64,000 nucleotides of DNA from contig CM060731.1 in assembly GCA_030704615.1 (NCBI GenBank), positions 33,790,001 through 33,854,000 on the forward strand, read 5' to 3'. Position numbers and translations under genes: made by a program. This DNA comes from Takakia lepidozioides (taxonomy: Eukaryota; Streptophyta; Takakiopsida; Takakiales; Takakiaceae). Positions 32,801 to 44,696 of this stretch are shown one piece after another; positions within the stretch are counted from its first letter, which is position 1, and each line of letters starts with the position of its first letter. The notes under the pieces were generated by a model. The model saw only the letters and a program-made list of their open reading frames with translations, made no database searches and was not told the DNA's origin.

Positions 32801-33331
32801 TTGTGGCAGACTACTTTATTGTGCATATATGTGTGGTGTGGTTTGGACAGCGATGTAGTTGTGTAGCGATATGTATGCGCACGACAGCTGTCAAGTTAAA
32901 TAAGCACAGTATGAAAACAGCTAGAATAAAACTAGTTATTTATATTTAACACTTGGATTTAGGTCAAGTGTTAAATCAGGTGTCAAGTTTAGTTTGACAC
33001 CTGGTCCGTCTTATCTTCACGAGAGCGGCAGTCGCGCGGCTCATCTTTCTCGAGTTGAGCCTGCGCGACCGAGCTCCTGCATGTGTTTAGGTTTGAGTGT
33101 GCTTATGTAGGGTACAGGTTGTTGTGGGGTGGAGTCCCCATAGCTTGGGGTGCCCCTGGCTCGACTTCAGTTTCAATGAGTGATAGCGATGGATTTTATA
33201 TGTCTTGTGTTGGGAGTGTGTGTCCTTTTTAGCTTGTTTATCATTGTGGCAGACTACTTTATTGTGCATATATGTGTGGTGTGGTTTGGACAGCGATGTA
33301 GTTGTGTAGCGATATGTATGCGCACGACAGC
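32801..33331 (+). repeat. Retroelement 3' terminus B1-A2-B2 split direct repeats
   Basis: An 88-bp unit starting TTGTGGCAGACTACTTTATT (B1, 32801-32888) is repeated exactly after A2 (B2, 33244-33331). A2 (32889-33243) matches the 5' repeat A1. The element therefore has A1 at its left end and B1-A2-B2 at its right. The boundaries have TG/CA ends (A starts TGTCAAG; B ends CACGACA). Confidence 0.88.
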
Positions 33332-33590
33332 AAGCTCCAGCAGGTTCTGATCGTCGCCAAGTCGTACCACGTTGTCGTCCTCTCCTTCTGTCAGCTCAAT
33401 GGGCCGCCCTTCTGCAGATCCAACTCCCACATCTCCAGCGGCCTCCACCGCATCCGTGTTTTTTGAAATTGACTGCAAACCCAATATCTCCGCTTCCAGT
33501 CTCCCTAGGGGTTTTACTGGCAAAGCCATGGGCTCCTTCTGCTTCCTCGGCTTCCGAACTCTAGGTGGGCTTTTCTGAGGCGATATCTAT
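33330..33590 (-). pseudogene. MULE-1 internal gene, 5' portion
   Basis: Minus frame with a basic N-terminal part (SPPRVRKPRKQKEPMALPVK) then an acidic region (IELTEGEDDNVVRLGDDQNL) that runs into the retroelement edge. The frame resumes at 20907. It starts next to the palindrome array, as the plus-strand gene at 51740-52474 does in MULE-2, so the two may be counterpart genes. Family unknown. Confidence 0.5.
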
Positions 33591-33924
33591 ACATGCAACC
33601 ACTATGCACGAGTAGATGTGTAAGCAGCCACGTCTCCCGAAGCGTTGCCACCGTCCACCACTTTCTGCCGTATGGGTGATGAAGAGATTGTGACCCCTGA
33701 CACGTTCGCACGGATGAAGTCGACTGGAACACGACGCGTGCCAGTTCCAGCCACCAGTACAAGACGGTTTATCCGAATTGCGGCACCGAAATACCTTCCG
33801 TTCACCGGATGCTGTTCCCGGAGCAGCCGACATTGAATGAAATATCCGCACATCATGAAACCCAACCGCCATGAAAATCCCCTGCCTATGACATTCAATA
33901 GTCAGGTCGGTACGTTTCATCAGC

Positions 33925-35560
33925 ATACGGATGAATTTCGGCGCCGAAATTCATCCTATTCAAGTGCTTTCGTACACAAACTTACAAATTTCGGCGCCGC
34001 AATTCATCGCTTCCCAAGTCCTCATTTGTCATGAGCAAACCTGTCAGTGGGATATCGGAGCCGGAATTAATTCCGGGACAGTGGAAACGGCTGCACTTGG
34101 GCACATTTCATCCATATTTCGGCGCCGAAATTCATTACGAATATCTCCGTCCGCGCGTAGACGAGGTGAAATCATCCATATTTCGGCGCCGAAATTCATC
34201 CAGAGCGAAGACTAAATCGGCACCATGCTATGCTTTGCCGCCATCATTGCCCTTGACGGATGCTGTCCATGCCTGTTGGACTTGCCATTTTTGGACATTT
34301 AACTATAATTTCGGCGCCGAAATTATACTTTATGTGCGGCAACGTCCCGTGCGAAAAAGACCACTTAATGGATACTGTCGGTTTCAAATGAAAAAAACGG
34401 CTAAAATGCAATTAATTTTGACAGAAGGGGTTCAATATGCCGATTTCTCCATTAAATGTAGAATATTCCTGTTATCTTCGTCGGAACAGGGTATTTCCAA
34501 CGATTTACCGAAAATTATATCATCTAGAAGCAAATAGTAAGTGTCGGGTTTGGACGAATTTCGGCGCCGAAATTCATCCATTTCAAAGAAAAATAAATAT
34601 TGGAGGGAGGGCATTGGATGAATTTCGGCGCCGAAATCCGGCGCTCAAACCCTGAAAAGAATTTGGAGGGATGGAGTCGGTTGAATTTCGGCGCCGAAAT
34701 TCATTGCTCGCGAAGAAAAAAATAAAATTCGGGAGGACTTCGGATGAATTTCGGCGCCGAAATTCATTGCTCGCGAAGAAAAATAATAATTTCGGGAGGA
34801 CTTCGGATGAATTTCGGCGCCGAAATTCATTGCTCCCGAAGAAAAAAAATAAAATCGGGAGGACTTCGGATGAATTTCGGCACCGAAATTCATGCTCCCG
34901 AAGAAAAAATAAAATCGGGAGGACTTCGGATGAATTTCGGCGCCGAAATTCAGTGCTCGCGAAGAAAAAAAAAATCGGTAGGACTTCGGATGAATTTCGG
35001 CGCCGAAATTCATTGCTCGCGAAGGAAAAGGAAAATTAGAAGGGAGTACTTGGATGAGATTCGGCGCCGAAGTTCATCTGTCGCAAAGAAAAAAAAAAAA
35101 AAAAAAAAAAGACTTCAGATGAATTTCGGCACTGAAATCCATCCGCAGGGCAGCAGAATTAGGGTCGGAAAAGGAGATGAAGAATGAATTTCGGCGCCGA
35201 AATACATCCATTCTGCCGATTCAGGATTACTGTCATTCGGATGTCAGCACCGATATCCGGACACGTGGTGAATCACGACTGTAATCAGGAACACATTCAT
35301 CCGTATTTTGGCATCCAAATTCAACCCTCATGTGCAGAAACAATTTGATGAAGAAGATGTTCATCCGAATTTCGGCACCAAAATCCATCCGTTGGGTGCT
35401 TGGTCAGTTTCATGAGGTGAACAAATTACTATTTCTGTCGCCGGAATTCATCCCCTGGCTTCCAAAGTTGTTACATGACAGAGATGTTCATCCAGATTTC
35501 GGTGCCGAAATTCATGGGAAGGCCTGATTTATTGTAGCCCAAGTGGTTGTACATTACAAT
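33925..35560. repeat. Array of about 20 GGCGCC-centred palindromes (MULE-1)
   Basis: The 20-bp palindrome GAATTTCGGCGCCGAAATTC and close variants (core sometimes GGCACC) occurs about every 60-130 bp, and with a regular period of about 62 bp between 34684 and 35060, where the spacers (GAAGAAAAAAATAAAATCGG and GGAGGACTTCGGAT) are repeated too. The open frames seen on both strands here are repeat translations. Such clustered sites could be protein-binding sites of the element. Confidence 0.9.
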
Positions 35561-36992
35561 TCAGGCACCAAATATCCGATGTGAACTTGCTGTTGTCGTC
35601 CGTTTTTGTAACGTACGTTACATACCTTCATCTTTACGTGCACCGATCACCCATCCTGTTGGATGCGGAATCCTCCAGAAAATCATTTGTGTTATTAGGT
35701 AGGACACACTCTTCTCACTGCAGGACTTCGCTGCGGAGCGTACCGAGAGGTCCCGTCTTCAACATGGACTCCCGTGTTTGGGTAAACGTGTACTTCCATC
35801 CTGATTCTCTGAAAGCTAAAATACGTTCCACGAAATCTAATTCCCAGTCGTCATCCTCCTCCCACGAGAAGCTCTTCGCCCCGCATACCGGTGGGTGACC
35901 CCGCAGCTTGGCCCACCCATCGGTGGGGGAAACTGAAAAGACGGCGGCCACCAACAAAGGCGAACGACACTAGGATGGCCAACGCTCTTGCAATGCCCTG
36001 CATAGTGCAAGGTTGCAGGGATGTTCCTCACCCGGGATGGGGCGCATATTTCAGTTGTCAACAGCCGGGTCTGCTGCGCGCAGTGTCGTGTATACAATCA
36101 CGGTTTCACAGTATCCAGCTTGCAACTGTGAGGACTTCCTTGTTATGGAATCGAAGAATGCAGCATACGTCCCCTGCAAACACCTTTATTACATTTTTCT
36201 GAAGCGCATGAGTTGCATATCCGCAGTGGACGTCTTCATCCATGCTCCAACACTGAGTTTCAACGAGCTGCACAAGGCCCTACGGCAGGACACTGGTCGG
36301 ACTGCTTGACATTCCACATTCGGGAAGGAGAAAATGGCAATTATATTACATTCATCTTCTTGCACCCTATTTTTTTGTGAGGAATTATACACTTGGTGGT
36401 GCCGCATCGCCATGGCTACATGTGAATTTCGGTGCCGCAATACATGAGAATGTGGTTTTTGGCCATGAATGGCATGCGCATGTTTTTTTTATTTTGGTTG
36501 TCTACAAATGGATCCGAGTAAAGCATACATTGTGTGGAGATTAACGGGCATTGAGGCCTATTTCAGCGCCGTTTATGGTCTATGTACTGCATAGTGCTTC
36601 CTTGTTACTTCTCTTCATTCAATTTGTAGTGATTTCGCAGCCCATCCTGGCGTTTTCGTCCACCTTTATGAGAAGACTCCAATTTGCTACAAATACATTG
36701 TTACTGTTCTGCAAATGTGATGCATTTACAAGATTGCTAGTTCTGTGTCCCAGTGGGAAGGGTCCTACTGCACATTCCAGCATTTGCATACTGCACCTTG
36801 TGCAAACAGCAATCCATACGACAAATGACACGTCCCAGCATACTGGCAGTGAATTGCAAAAAACCTTAACAGAAGATTATCCAAGCATGTATATTCCCCA
36901 TATGGCACAGGGAAGTTGCTTGATTTCTGAATGAAAATGTATGTGTCATGAGTGTCGGCGAGTCGAAACATGTCTACTCTAGCATGCAAGAC
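35561..36992. other. MULE-1 interior, no confident gene
   Basis: A minus-strand frame at 35957-35715 (FSWEEDDDWELDFVERILAF) has coding-like composition but no known match. The rest shows nothing clear. Confidence 0.35.
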
Positions 36993-37535
36993 CTATGGTC
37001 CCCTCGCCCAAGAAGAAGGAACTCTAACTGGCCTCTCAAGGACCTCCTGAGTGACCGGGTGCCTATATTTGAACAAAATGTCAGTGGTTTCTGTCGCACG
37101 GTTGAAACTAACGAGGATGTCGTGTTTATCGATAGCGCCCCCTTGGTAGAAGGACATTTTCACAGTGGGCCTTGTGTTCCCCTCCTCCTCATCCTCATAA
37201 CTGAAGAGAATGTCCCCACTTTCCGAGCCAGTCCGTCCACGCGTAAAGTTTTCACCTATGCACTCATCATACGTCCACTCGCAACAATTCCAACGATACA
37301 GCAACGCTGTGCGTGATCTGTTCGGCTCCCACTCATGCGGAAAGTCCAGGTCCATGATGCGTAGGAACCACCTGCTCCCCAGCCGGGGTCCAGGAGAATC
37401 GTGCAATCCTGGAAGAAACTCCATTGCTCTCAGCTGGACAAGTCGAGGATCGTCCCTGTAAACATCCAGGAAAACAATGATGTCGTGTGCTTTCGGGAAA
37501 ATGACTCCCGTCTGGTGTCGATAGATGTGAGGCAC
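36993..37535 (-). CDS. Unidentified 180-aa protein in MULE-1
   Basis: Intact minus-strand frame with balanced composition: VFLDVYRDDPRLVQLRAMEF, WFLRIMDLDFPHEWEPNRSR, an acidic SYEDEEEGN, then repeating beta-like segments (IDKHDILVSF, ATETTDILFKYRHPVTQEVL). No family recognised. It lies near the right end of the Mutator-like element, inside the terminal repeats, and has no stops over its length. Confidence 0.45.
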   Translation of the reverse strand: MPHIYRHQTGVIFPKAHDIIVFLDVYRDDPRLVQLRAMEFLPGLHDSPGPRLGSRWFLRIMDLDFPHEWEPNRSRTALLYRWNCCEWTYDECIGENFTRGRTGSESGDILFSYEDEEEGNTRPTVKMSFYQGGAIDKHDILVSFNRATETTDILFKYRHPVTQEVLERPVRVPSSWARGP

Positions 37536-37639
37536 GACATGGCCTCATGACATAGCACAAACTCAAAGCAGGGAGGAGATGGGCACAACAGAGAAGAGTG
37601 AAGAGCAAAATGAGAGCAAGGCCTCCCTTACCGTAAGGC

Positions 37640-38353
37640 GGGTATTTGCTCTCCGGAGCCCAATTTTGGCGCCGTTATTGGATGGAGTGCGGAAGCTTCA
37701 GCCGAGAATTTTGTTTCCGCAGGTCAATTTCGGCGCCGTTATTGGTTGCAATCCCTAGCCTTCAGCCGGGTATTTGGTTTCTGGACCCAATTTCGGCGTC
37801 GTTATCGGCTGCACTCCGGTGGCTTCAACCGAGTATTTGGTTTTCGGGGCCCATTTCGGCGCCGTTATCGCCTGCACTCTGGGTATTTGGTTGGTGGAGC
37901 CCAATTACTTTCACCGTTGTTGGCTTCACTCCCGAGCCTTCAGCCGGCTATTTCTTTTCCTGTGCCCAATTACGGCGCCGTTATACCCAACCATCATGCA
38001 CTTCTGCAACAGTACTATCCACGGTTATAGGTCGCCATTGCGTTTTCGGAGTCTGCAAACCCGGATCCTAATTCCGCTTGCGTCTCTGCCTCTGGGATAA
38101 TTTCGGTGCCGTTATTGCCCAGAATTCAGTTTTTCTATGACCTGGCCTAGCGGTCCATGAGCCTGGGCTCCAAGTCATGAGCGTACACTGGTACTCATGA
38201 GCGGAGTGCTTCCAGCATGAGCGCGGAAATCTTCGATTTTTGATTATTTTATAGTTTTGGGCCCGAAAAAAATCTGCCGAAATTCGAAGTGTGTTACTTT
38301 GCGGCTCATGGGTGAGCCATGCCCGCTCATGAGCTCATGGAATAGCAACCCCC
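37640..38353. repeat. MULE-1 right subterminal repeats and terminal repeat
   Basis: Six or more copies of a unit like CAATTTCGGCGCCGTTATTG with CAGCCGGGTATTTG at about 60-bp spacing (37660-38115), then CATGAGCG motifs, ending CTCATGGAATAGCAACCCCC. The half-palindromes match the arms of the main array. Confidence 0.75.
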
Positions 38354-41300
38354 GACCCTTGAGCCTCGACTTGTTTTTCCATTGCATCCACATTTCCAAC
38401 TATGGCATAATACGCTACACTCGCTTCCTGCCATATAGACAGAAATGCATAAGACAACATGTTCCAACCAGGTTTTTTCCACCTACCAATATTTGAGCAC
38501 AACATCAAGCACCTTACCTATCAATCCATATTGGGTGATCATGCACCAACCAGACACATATCATCAAACGCTGGCAACCATGAGTACAACATGTTCACAT
38601 GTACAAAAATACTGGTCCCACTTTTGTTCTAGCAAAGCAGTAAATTCAAGCACATGTCCTTCTACCACACATGCAGTCCGCAGCATACAATGATCACACC
38701 CAGCAACTTCTGAAGTAAAATGTGTTAACCCTCTACTAAACCCTTTGATGGACTTAGACCTAGCCAGACACGGCCGTCCTAGGGATACAATGTTGGCTTA
38801 TAGTGAAAATCAACAAACCCAAACCCAACAGATCTCAGTCCAAACCAGGAAGTGGTTAGAGGTACCAAACTCAGTTTTGTCAATCAACACACTGGCACTC
38901 TTATGAGTACATTCTTTCAACACTTAGATCATTCACTGAGAACTTGAGCACAATGACGTGCTATAATACACAGGGCACACATGTACTGAAAGCACATGGT
39001 TGTTGAGTCTCACTTACCCGCCTATCGCTCCCAGCTGACATCCTTGAGACAGAGTATTCTTGTATATCAGCCAACGTAGGGGGGCACCCGGTTTCTCTTT
39101 CCTACATATGAACCCAACATAACAAACAATCTGAAGCCAATGTGCAATTTGTACTCAATGGCTCAACCATACAAAACCATAACAAAACCACTGAAGATAA
39201 TGCAACGTCAAGATTGAACAATCATGTCAGCACATAAATAATTTTATACTAACGCTCAGCTCCAAAATTGCTTGAAATACTAAACCATAAGTCAACCAGC
39301 ATTAAAGATTGGCATTCATAGAATGTATTGAGAGGAGTACAGTGAGAAAGCTTATGAGGGTTCTTACTAAGCGTGCCTCCATGCTGTCCTTCCCTCCCCG
39401 GCCCGTTTTGGTGTGATTTTGAATGCAGGCATTTGCTGTCTTCAAGTGGGTCTACACTTTGGAGTACTGTTCTGTACTCCAGTAGGAGGTGAGGCTCTTC
39501 CAATGCTCATCAGACACGTCCATGGGTTCCCCCCCACCTTTCTGCCATTCCTTGTGCAAGTCATGCCGTCAGGTCTTCATAATTGTGCCTATTGTGTTTT
39601 GCAACGCAATATCATCCAAGTCACGTGGGACATATTCAAGTAGCTTGGCCAGGATTTCCTTGAGCTCTTCAATGATCTCATTAGGCTGATTGTTGATGGC
39701 TACAGAAGGATCACAAATACGATGAATGTGACCTTTGAGGGCCGCATGCCAAACATTCCTCCTTTGACCAACTGGTTTTCCTGCCTTGTTCACAACAACT
39801 ACTGTTGCAGGAAGACCTTCTGCCTCTCTTTCTTCCTTCACTTTATATGCCGCAGCCTTCACAACATAATTTGCTCGTCTCAAGGCATTGGTTCTGTCAC
39901 ACTTTGATTGAACCACATCCCCTGCAGGTTGAACCGCTGGCATCTGTGCGGGAACGTTGAAGGGTTGATTCGGCCAACTACCCATCGGTGGCCATGGTGG
40001 TTGGGAACCACTCGGGGATCCATAGTGGTCATATGGGACCTGTACATACGGCGGAGGATATTCAGGTGGCCTGCCACCTCCATAAGGAGGAGGAGGTGGG
40101 CGATGTGGAGGAGGAGCATAAGGGCCATAATGGCCAGCTGCATAACTGTGTTGGGGGGCCGTTGCGTACTGACCCTCCACATTGCCAGTGGGTGGATGCT
40201 GGTTGGGAACTGGGTACTGAGGCATGGAGCGATATTGAGAGCCTAGTACTGGTGGCTGAGTATGGAAAACCTGGGGGGACTGAGGGCCGACTCCTGTGGC
40301 ATTTTTCTGCTTCTGTTTTTGCTTGCCCTGGGTTTCCATACATGAAACACAATGCCAAGTAAATCCAACTACAAGGACCACACCATATCATGACATAAAG
40401 GTGTCATAAAGTATAAACAGTACGCATGATTTCTACAGGTCTGATTACCCAAAAATCAGACAGATCTTGGCTAGAAAATCGGCCAAATTGGATTGACTTC
40501 AATGATGTGCGCCCAAGACTTTTCCGACCCCTTTTATGTATGGGTTTTGCCTGAAATCCATACCAAACATGCAGTAGGGAGGGGCATACCTAAAAGTTGT
40601 GAGAAAAGATGGAATGTGCTCAACATACGAAACCTACTGCTTACAAAGTTGTAAATAGTGCTATGGAATATGGGGGCCACATGCACATGGGCAATGGTGC
40701 AGCTCCTCCACGCAGAAAATGGACAGACAGAATTCCTAGTGCTGAATCTAGACAGAGAATGTGCTTATGACAGCACACCCCCTTCGAAACCAAACATGCA
40801 AATGAGGGACAAACCTACAAAGCACGGAAGAGACAGAACAGAAAGAAGAAGAATATTGACACGCAATTAAATCTGCCAAGTATTTAGACAATCCCTCCCC
40901 GGATCATGGCCCCTAATGAAGTCCGCATGATACTATTCGGCACTCATGAGGTTGTGCTCACCTTTGGAATAAGTGGTGAGAGACTATAAATATGCCCATA
41001 AAATGCACTCACAGATGGAGACGGTGTGCCTCTACCACGTTTTTTCCCTGCGTGCGCCACTGTGCCTGCATCTGCGTCCTCCAAATGGAGTCGGCTGAAT
41101 CCCCAGACCCTTCCTGTACTGCTCCCTTTTATGGTGGGAGGTAAAGATCGTCGTCGTCTATGTCAAAAATTACTTTGGGCTTGGCAGTTGTTCGAGTCAT
41201 GGTGACGAGTCGGGCACTTCGTCTTGCCGGATCTTTGATAGGAGCTCCACGAGACCGTGCCTTTCGACGCGGTTTCACACCCGTAATCCTGCAAAAATAC

Positions 41301-41765
41301 TTCCATTGTGGCCCACAGGTTACTTGACTATCTCCCCTCTTAAACGACTAACACAAGACAAATGCAGCTCATACCCTAATGTTCATAAAAGAGCTGGAAA
41401 ACGATGAAGTGCCTTGCCGCTGTCCCAATGGCTGCCCGTCAAATGCGGTTCACTCCCGCCTACTGCTATGAATGCACTCCTATACCCCTTATACTACACT
41501 CAACTTGCACCTGTCAAGCATTTTCTATATTCACACCAACGGCGCCCCCTCTCGATCGACCTCATCATGTACCGTGCAAAAGGGAAGAGATCACATTGTT
41601 AGCCATGCATGCATTGTCAAAGGATTGGGTCACTGAACTATTCGATCTTTACCTTTCAAAGTCCTGCTTCAACTTTGCCGTGGCATCCTTCACGATGGCA
41701 ATGTTAGCCTCATGTAGCTTCTCGTACTCAGTGAGAGGCGCAATGACAACTTTGGACTTCACCAT
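38354..41765 (-). pseudogene. TnpA/transposase_24-like gene, 5' part
   Basis: Exons on the minus strand: 41765-41653 (ATG start, MVKSKVVIAPLTEYEKLHEA, coiled coil, GTAAAG donor), about 41288-41131 (basic RRKARSRGAP then acidic FDIDDDD), 40339-39368 (Pro/Gln/Tyr-rich then helical; HWKSLTSYWSTEQYSKV, HTKTGREGKDSMEARL, the plant transposase_24/Ptta pattern), 39101-39018 (CPPTLADIQEYSV) and 38427 onward. Stops TGA 39569-39571 and TAG 39452-39454 lie in frame. The last exon is cut by MULE-1. It is divergent from the TNP2 transposase with about 110 bp between starts, the two-gene arrangement of CACTA elements, where the TnpA-type protein binds the element ends. Family assignment rests on a short motif. 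Confidence 0.55.
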
Positions 41766-41876
41766 GAATGATCATGCAGCTCACTAGCACACACCGCAAG
41801 AGGTAGATATATTGTAGAGAGAGCACTGAGGACACAAAGTTGCAGAGGCTCTACAGGGCATTGCATACTACGAGCT
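41766..41876. promoter_or_regulatory. Divergent intergenic region between TnpA-like and TNP2 genes
   Basis: 111 bp separate the ATG of the minus-strand gene (41765) from that of the plus-strand gene (41877). No clear TATA box is seen. Confidence 0.35.
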
Positions 41877-44378
41877 ATGAACGTTCAACGTCTGTTTGGC
41901 CGTCATGGTGCATATGAGCCACGCATGCGATTACGAGATGACAGACTATGGCGACTCAAGGAGGCGTACGCCATATCAAATGGGAACAAGAAAATGCTTT
42001 GCAATTGCGCCGAATGTCATGGATCCAAATGGCAGTTGTTGGAGACAGTGAAGAAGCACTACCTCAAACATAAGAGGGATCCAACTTTGCGCAGCGTACT
42101 ATTCCGGTACATCCACAGGAAGTACACTGTTCTTCAGGACTTAGCAATCTCCAAGTTTGAATTTTGGAACCATTTTGGTGTGGTAGTAGTAGCCATGAAT
42201 TCACCACTCCACATGTCGAAAGTTGATTGGCGAGTTGTAGTCATGTAGTTATGTCTATGACTGCCCTTTATACACATGTCGATATGTCGTTGGCTAGTTG
42301 TAGTCGTGTAGTCATAAACACATATAGGAACATGACTACATCACTAGAACTATTTGTCATGTGTCACAATGTCGTGGCTCAAATCGAAGTGATGTAGTGA
42401 TAGCCGTGCCTACATTTGTCCACATGTCATAATCTACATATACTGTGAATGAATCGTGGGAAACACGGGATGCAGGGACATGCTGATTCTGATGACGAGG
42501 AGGATCGGGTTGAGTTTGGGCAGGGGCCTAATGAAAGGGAGAACAATACAGATCATGAAGGTGGTGTGGAGGCAGAAATTCAACGAGCATTGCAGGAAGC
42601 TTTTGAGTTTGCAAATGCAAACAGGGAGGATCCGATTAATGGTGGAACTCGGCCGAAGATAGCCCCAACGAGGAAGAATCCATGGACAATGCAGAGAATG
42701 CAGAGAATGGCCCAAACCTGAGTCACGGAGTTGACCCCAACTACGATACGCTATTTTGACAATCTCAGTATAAACTCTACGAAGGGAGATCGATCAGCCG
42801 ATTTGAAGCTACTTTGCACTTGCTCAACTTGTGTACCACCCACAAGTGCACCAATGGCTTTGTGGATGAGCTTCTTGGATTGTTGCGCAAAAGTTTTTTG
42901 CCGAAACAGAATTCTCTGCCAAAAACTAATTATGAAGCTAGAACTATGATTACGAAGATGGGATTGCAGTACACCCAGATCCATGTCTGCAAGAAATGTT
43001 GTGTACTCTTCCGTAGGGAGAATGAAAAGAAGAATTTTGCCTGGAGTGCAAGACGTCGCGTTACATTCCTGGTCGTGGGACTGTACCCAGAAAAATACTA
43101 CAACATTTCCCTGTCATCCCAAGGTTGAAACGCATGTATCAATGCAAATCAATCACGCACCTTATGACATGGCACTTCAGACATAAGAGTCAGGATGGAT
43201 TGGTTCGACATCCAGCTGATAGCAAAGCCTGGGCCCATGTTGACTCCATATTTGCGGATTTTGCTTCAGAACCACGAAATGTACGATTTGGATTAGCCTT
43301 AGATGGAGTAAATCCATACAGTGCTCAATCCACGAGTTGGAGCACATGGCCCATCCTGTTGGTCAACTATAATTTGCCTCCATGGTTGATGACAAAAAAG
43401 TTTTTCGTCATGTTAGCACTCATTATCCCTGGAAAGGAGTCTGTTACATCTGCAAACATTGATGTGTATTTGATGCCCCTAGTAGAGGAGCTAAGGGAAT
43501 TGTGGAGAGGCATCATAGCTTACGATGTTTCCCAAACTCTCCAACAACGCCAATTCTTGCTACGGGCATTGCTGCTATGGTCAATCCATGATTACCCTGC
43601 ATATGGCTTGCTCGCGGGTCAGGTTACTAAAGGTTATGCTGGTTGTCCAGCTTGTGGACCCGAGGTGGATTCACAGCATTTACCAGCACGTTCGAAGACT
43701 GTGTTCCTGGGCCATCGGAGATTTCTTGCCCACAACCATCTATATAGAAGATCAAGATTGTTCAATGGTGTTGTTGAGCATAAAATGGCTCCACAAACGC
43801 AGACGGGAACACAAATAAAGAAACGTGCAATTCACCTGATTGCATGGATAGAAGCAGGGGGGAAACCAGATACGCCATCAGACCCTTCCAAATCTCACGG
43901 AGTGAAACGATTATCAATCTTATATGCCTTGCCTTACTGGGAGGGCCTCCTCATACGGCATACGTTTGATGCTATGCATTGCGAGAAGAACTTTGCAGAG
44001 AATATCATTAAGAGTATTTTTGGAGAGAAAGATACATTGAAGGTTCGGCGTGATCTTGAATTACTTGGGCTGCGTCCATCATTGTGGTTGCAACGACATC
44101 CAAACAGGGCAGATACGTTAATCATGCCTCCTGCTCCTTATGTTCTGACTGAAGCTGAGTTGAAAGTTTTCTTGGACACTGTGCGAAACCTTAAAGTACC
44201 CACAGGATACGCCTCCGCTTTCAAAAAACACGTGGTAAAGAAAAAACTATCTGGCATGAAATCACATGATTACCATGTGTTCATGCACCAAATTTTACCG
44301 CTGGCTATTCGTGGGCTCATGGCAACAGGTGTTAGGTCTGTCAGCATGTCTGAAGACAGACACCTCCACCGACGTTGA
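41877..44378 (+). pseudogene. CACTA (En/Spm) TNP2-type transposase
   Basis: Exon 1 (41877 to about 42106) has the N-terminal module CNCAECHGSKWQLLETVKKH. A later region gives LHLLNLCTTHKCTNGFVDEL, LLRKSFLPKQNSLPK and IHVCKKCCVLF, and the frame at 43125-44378 gives RHPADSKAWAHVDSIFADFA, FGLALDGVNPYS, WPILLVNYNLPPW, LALIIPGKES, MPLVEELRELWRG, LLWSIHDYPAYGLLAG, CPACG, LSILYALPYWEG and HCEKNFAENIIKSIFG: the whole transposase_21/TNP2 order. Breaks: TGA 42757-42759 in frame, a 1-base shift near 43035, and an early end at 44378. The element it belonged to is inactive from this gene. Confidence 0.9.
42170..42445. repeat. ACTACATCACTA-motif repeat in the TNP2 intron
   Basis: Motifs GTAGTCATGTAGT, GTAGTCGTGTAGTCATAA and GACTACATCACTAG recur, similar to the region at 15930-16560. 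It may be a small MITE-like insertion or intron remnant shared with that region. Confidence 0.5.
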
Positions 44379-44696
44379 GGCTATGGTTAGTGATGATGAC
44401 ACAGATACCTCCATATTCATAGACACGGATTCAGTCGGTGGCAATTAGATATGCTACCCTTGTGCATGTATTACCTGCCATTCCAAATAAATGTACTCTT
44501 CTGTCCCCATGTAGTCACATTTTTTTGGGTACCAACTGTCAATGAACATTGATATTCAAATATGCTCACAATTCCTCCATGCTATAAGCTGTTGTGATCA
44601 AGCACTAGTGGATTGGCCACTAGTAGGGCCATTTACTCAAATCCAGATTGTAAAACATTGGCTGCCAGAAGTTGGGAAGTGACCCAGTCTGGCACT
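44379..44696. other. Spacer with CACTAGT inverted repeat
   Basis: ACTAGTGG-attgg-CCACTAGT is an inverted repeat at about 44605-44630, containing CACTA in both orientations. It could be related to a CACTA terminus, but no matching far end was found. Confidence 0.3.

Larger units (their letters stand above)
20908..33329 (+). mobile_element. Ty3-type retroelement with DNA methyltransferase and PHD finger (copy A)
   Basis: Order: repeat A1 (20908-21262), leader with captured gene pieces (21263-25208), gag-protease, cytosine methyltransferase, UAG, reverse transcriptase/RNase H/integrase/PHD (to 32541), repeat B1 (32801-32888), A2 (32889-33243), B2 (33244-33331). Flanking GCAA at 20904-20907 and 33330-33333 can be read as a 4-bp target duplication; B2 also ends in GC, so the exact right edge is ambiguous by two bases. 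Removing the insert restores a continuous open frame in the minus-strand host gene. A1 and A2 differ by only about two substitutions plus G-run length changes, so the insertion is recent. Confidence 0.88.
18940..38353. mobile_element. Mutator-like DNA transposon (MULE-1), about 7 kb plus nested retroelement
   Basis: Left end is GAGGTTTACTATTTCATGAG; the reverse complement of the right end is GGGGGTTGCTATTCCATGAG, matching at 17 of the first 21 positions. Both ends continue into CATGAGC-rich tandem repeats and are flanked by the same 10-bp duplication. Length is 19414 bp, of which about 12.4 kb is the nested retroelement. Inside are a minus-strand gene (33590-19633, split), a second minus-strand gene (37535-36993) and a palindrome array (33925-35560). 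No transposase was recognised inside this copy, so it may be non-autonomous and mobilised in trans by a relative such as the element at 45755, whose left end is identical over 21 bp. Confidence 0.8.

Noticed and set aside
34645-35187. Long open frames on both strands with repeated NFGAEIH or EFRRRNS units
   Set aside because: They are translations of the palindrome array, which has no stops in two frames; composition and repetition follow the DNA repeat.
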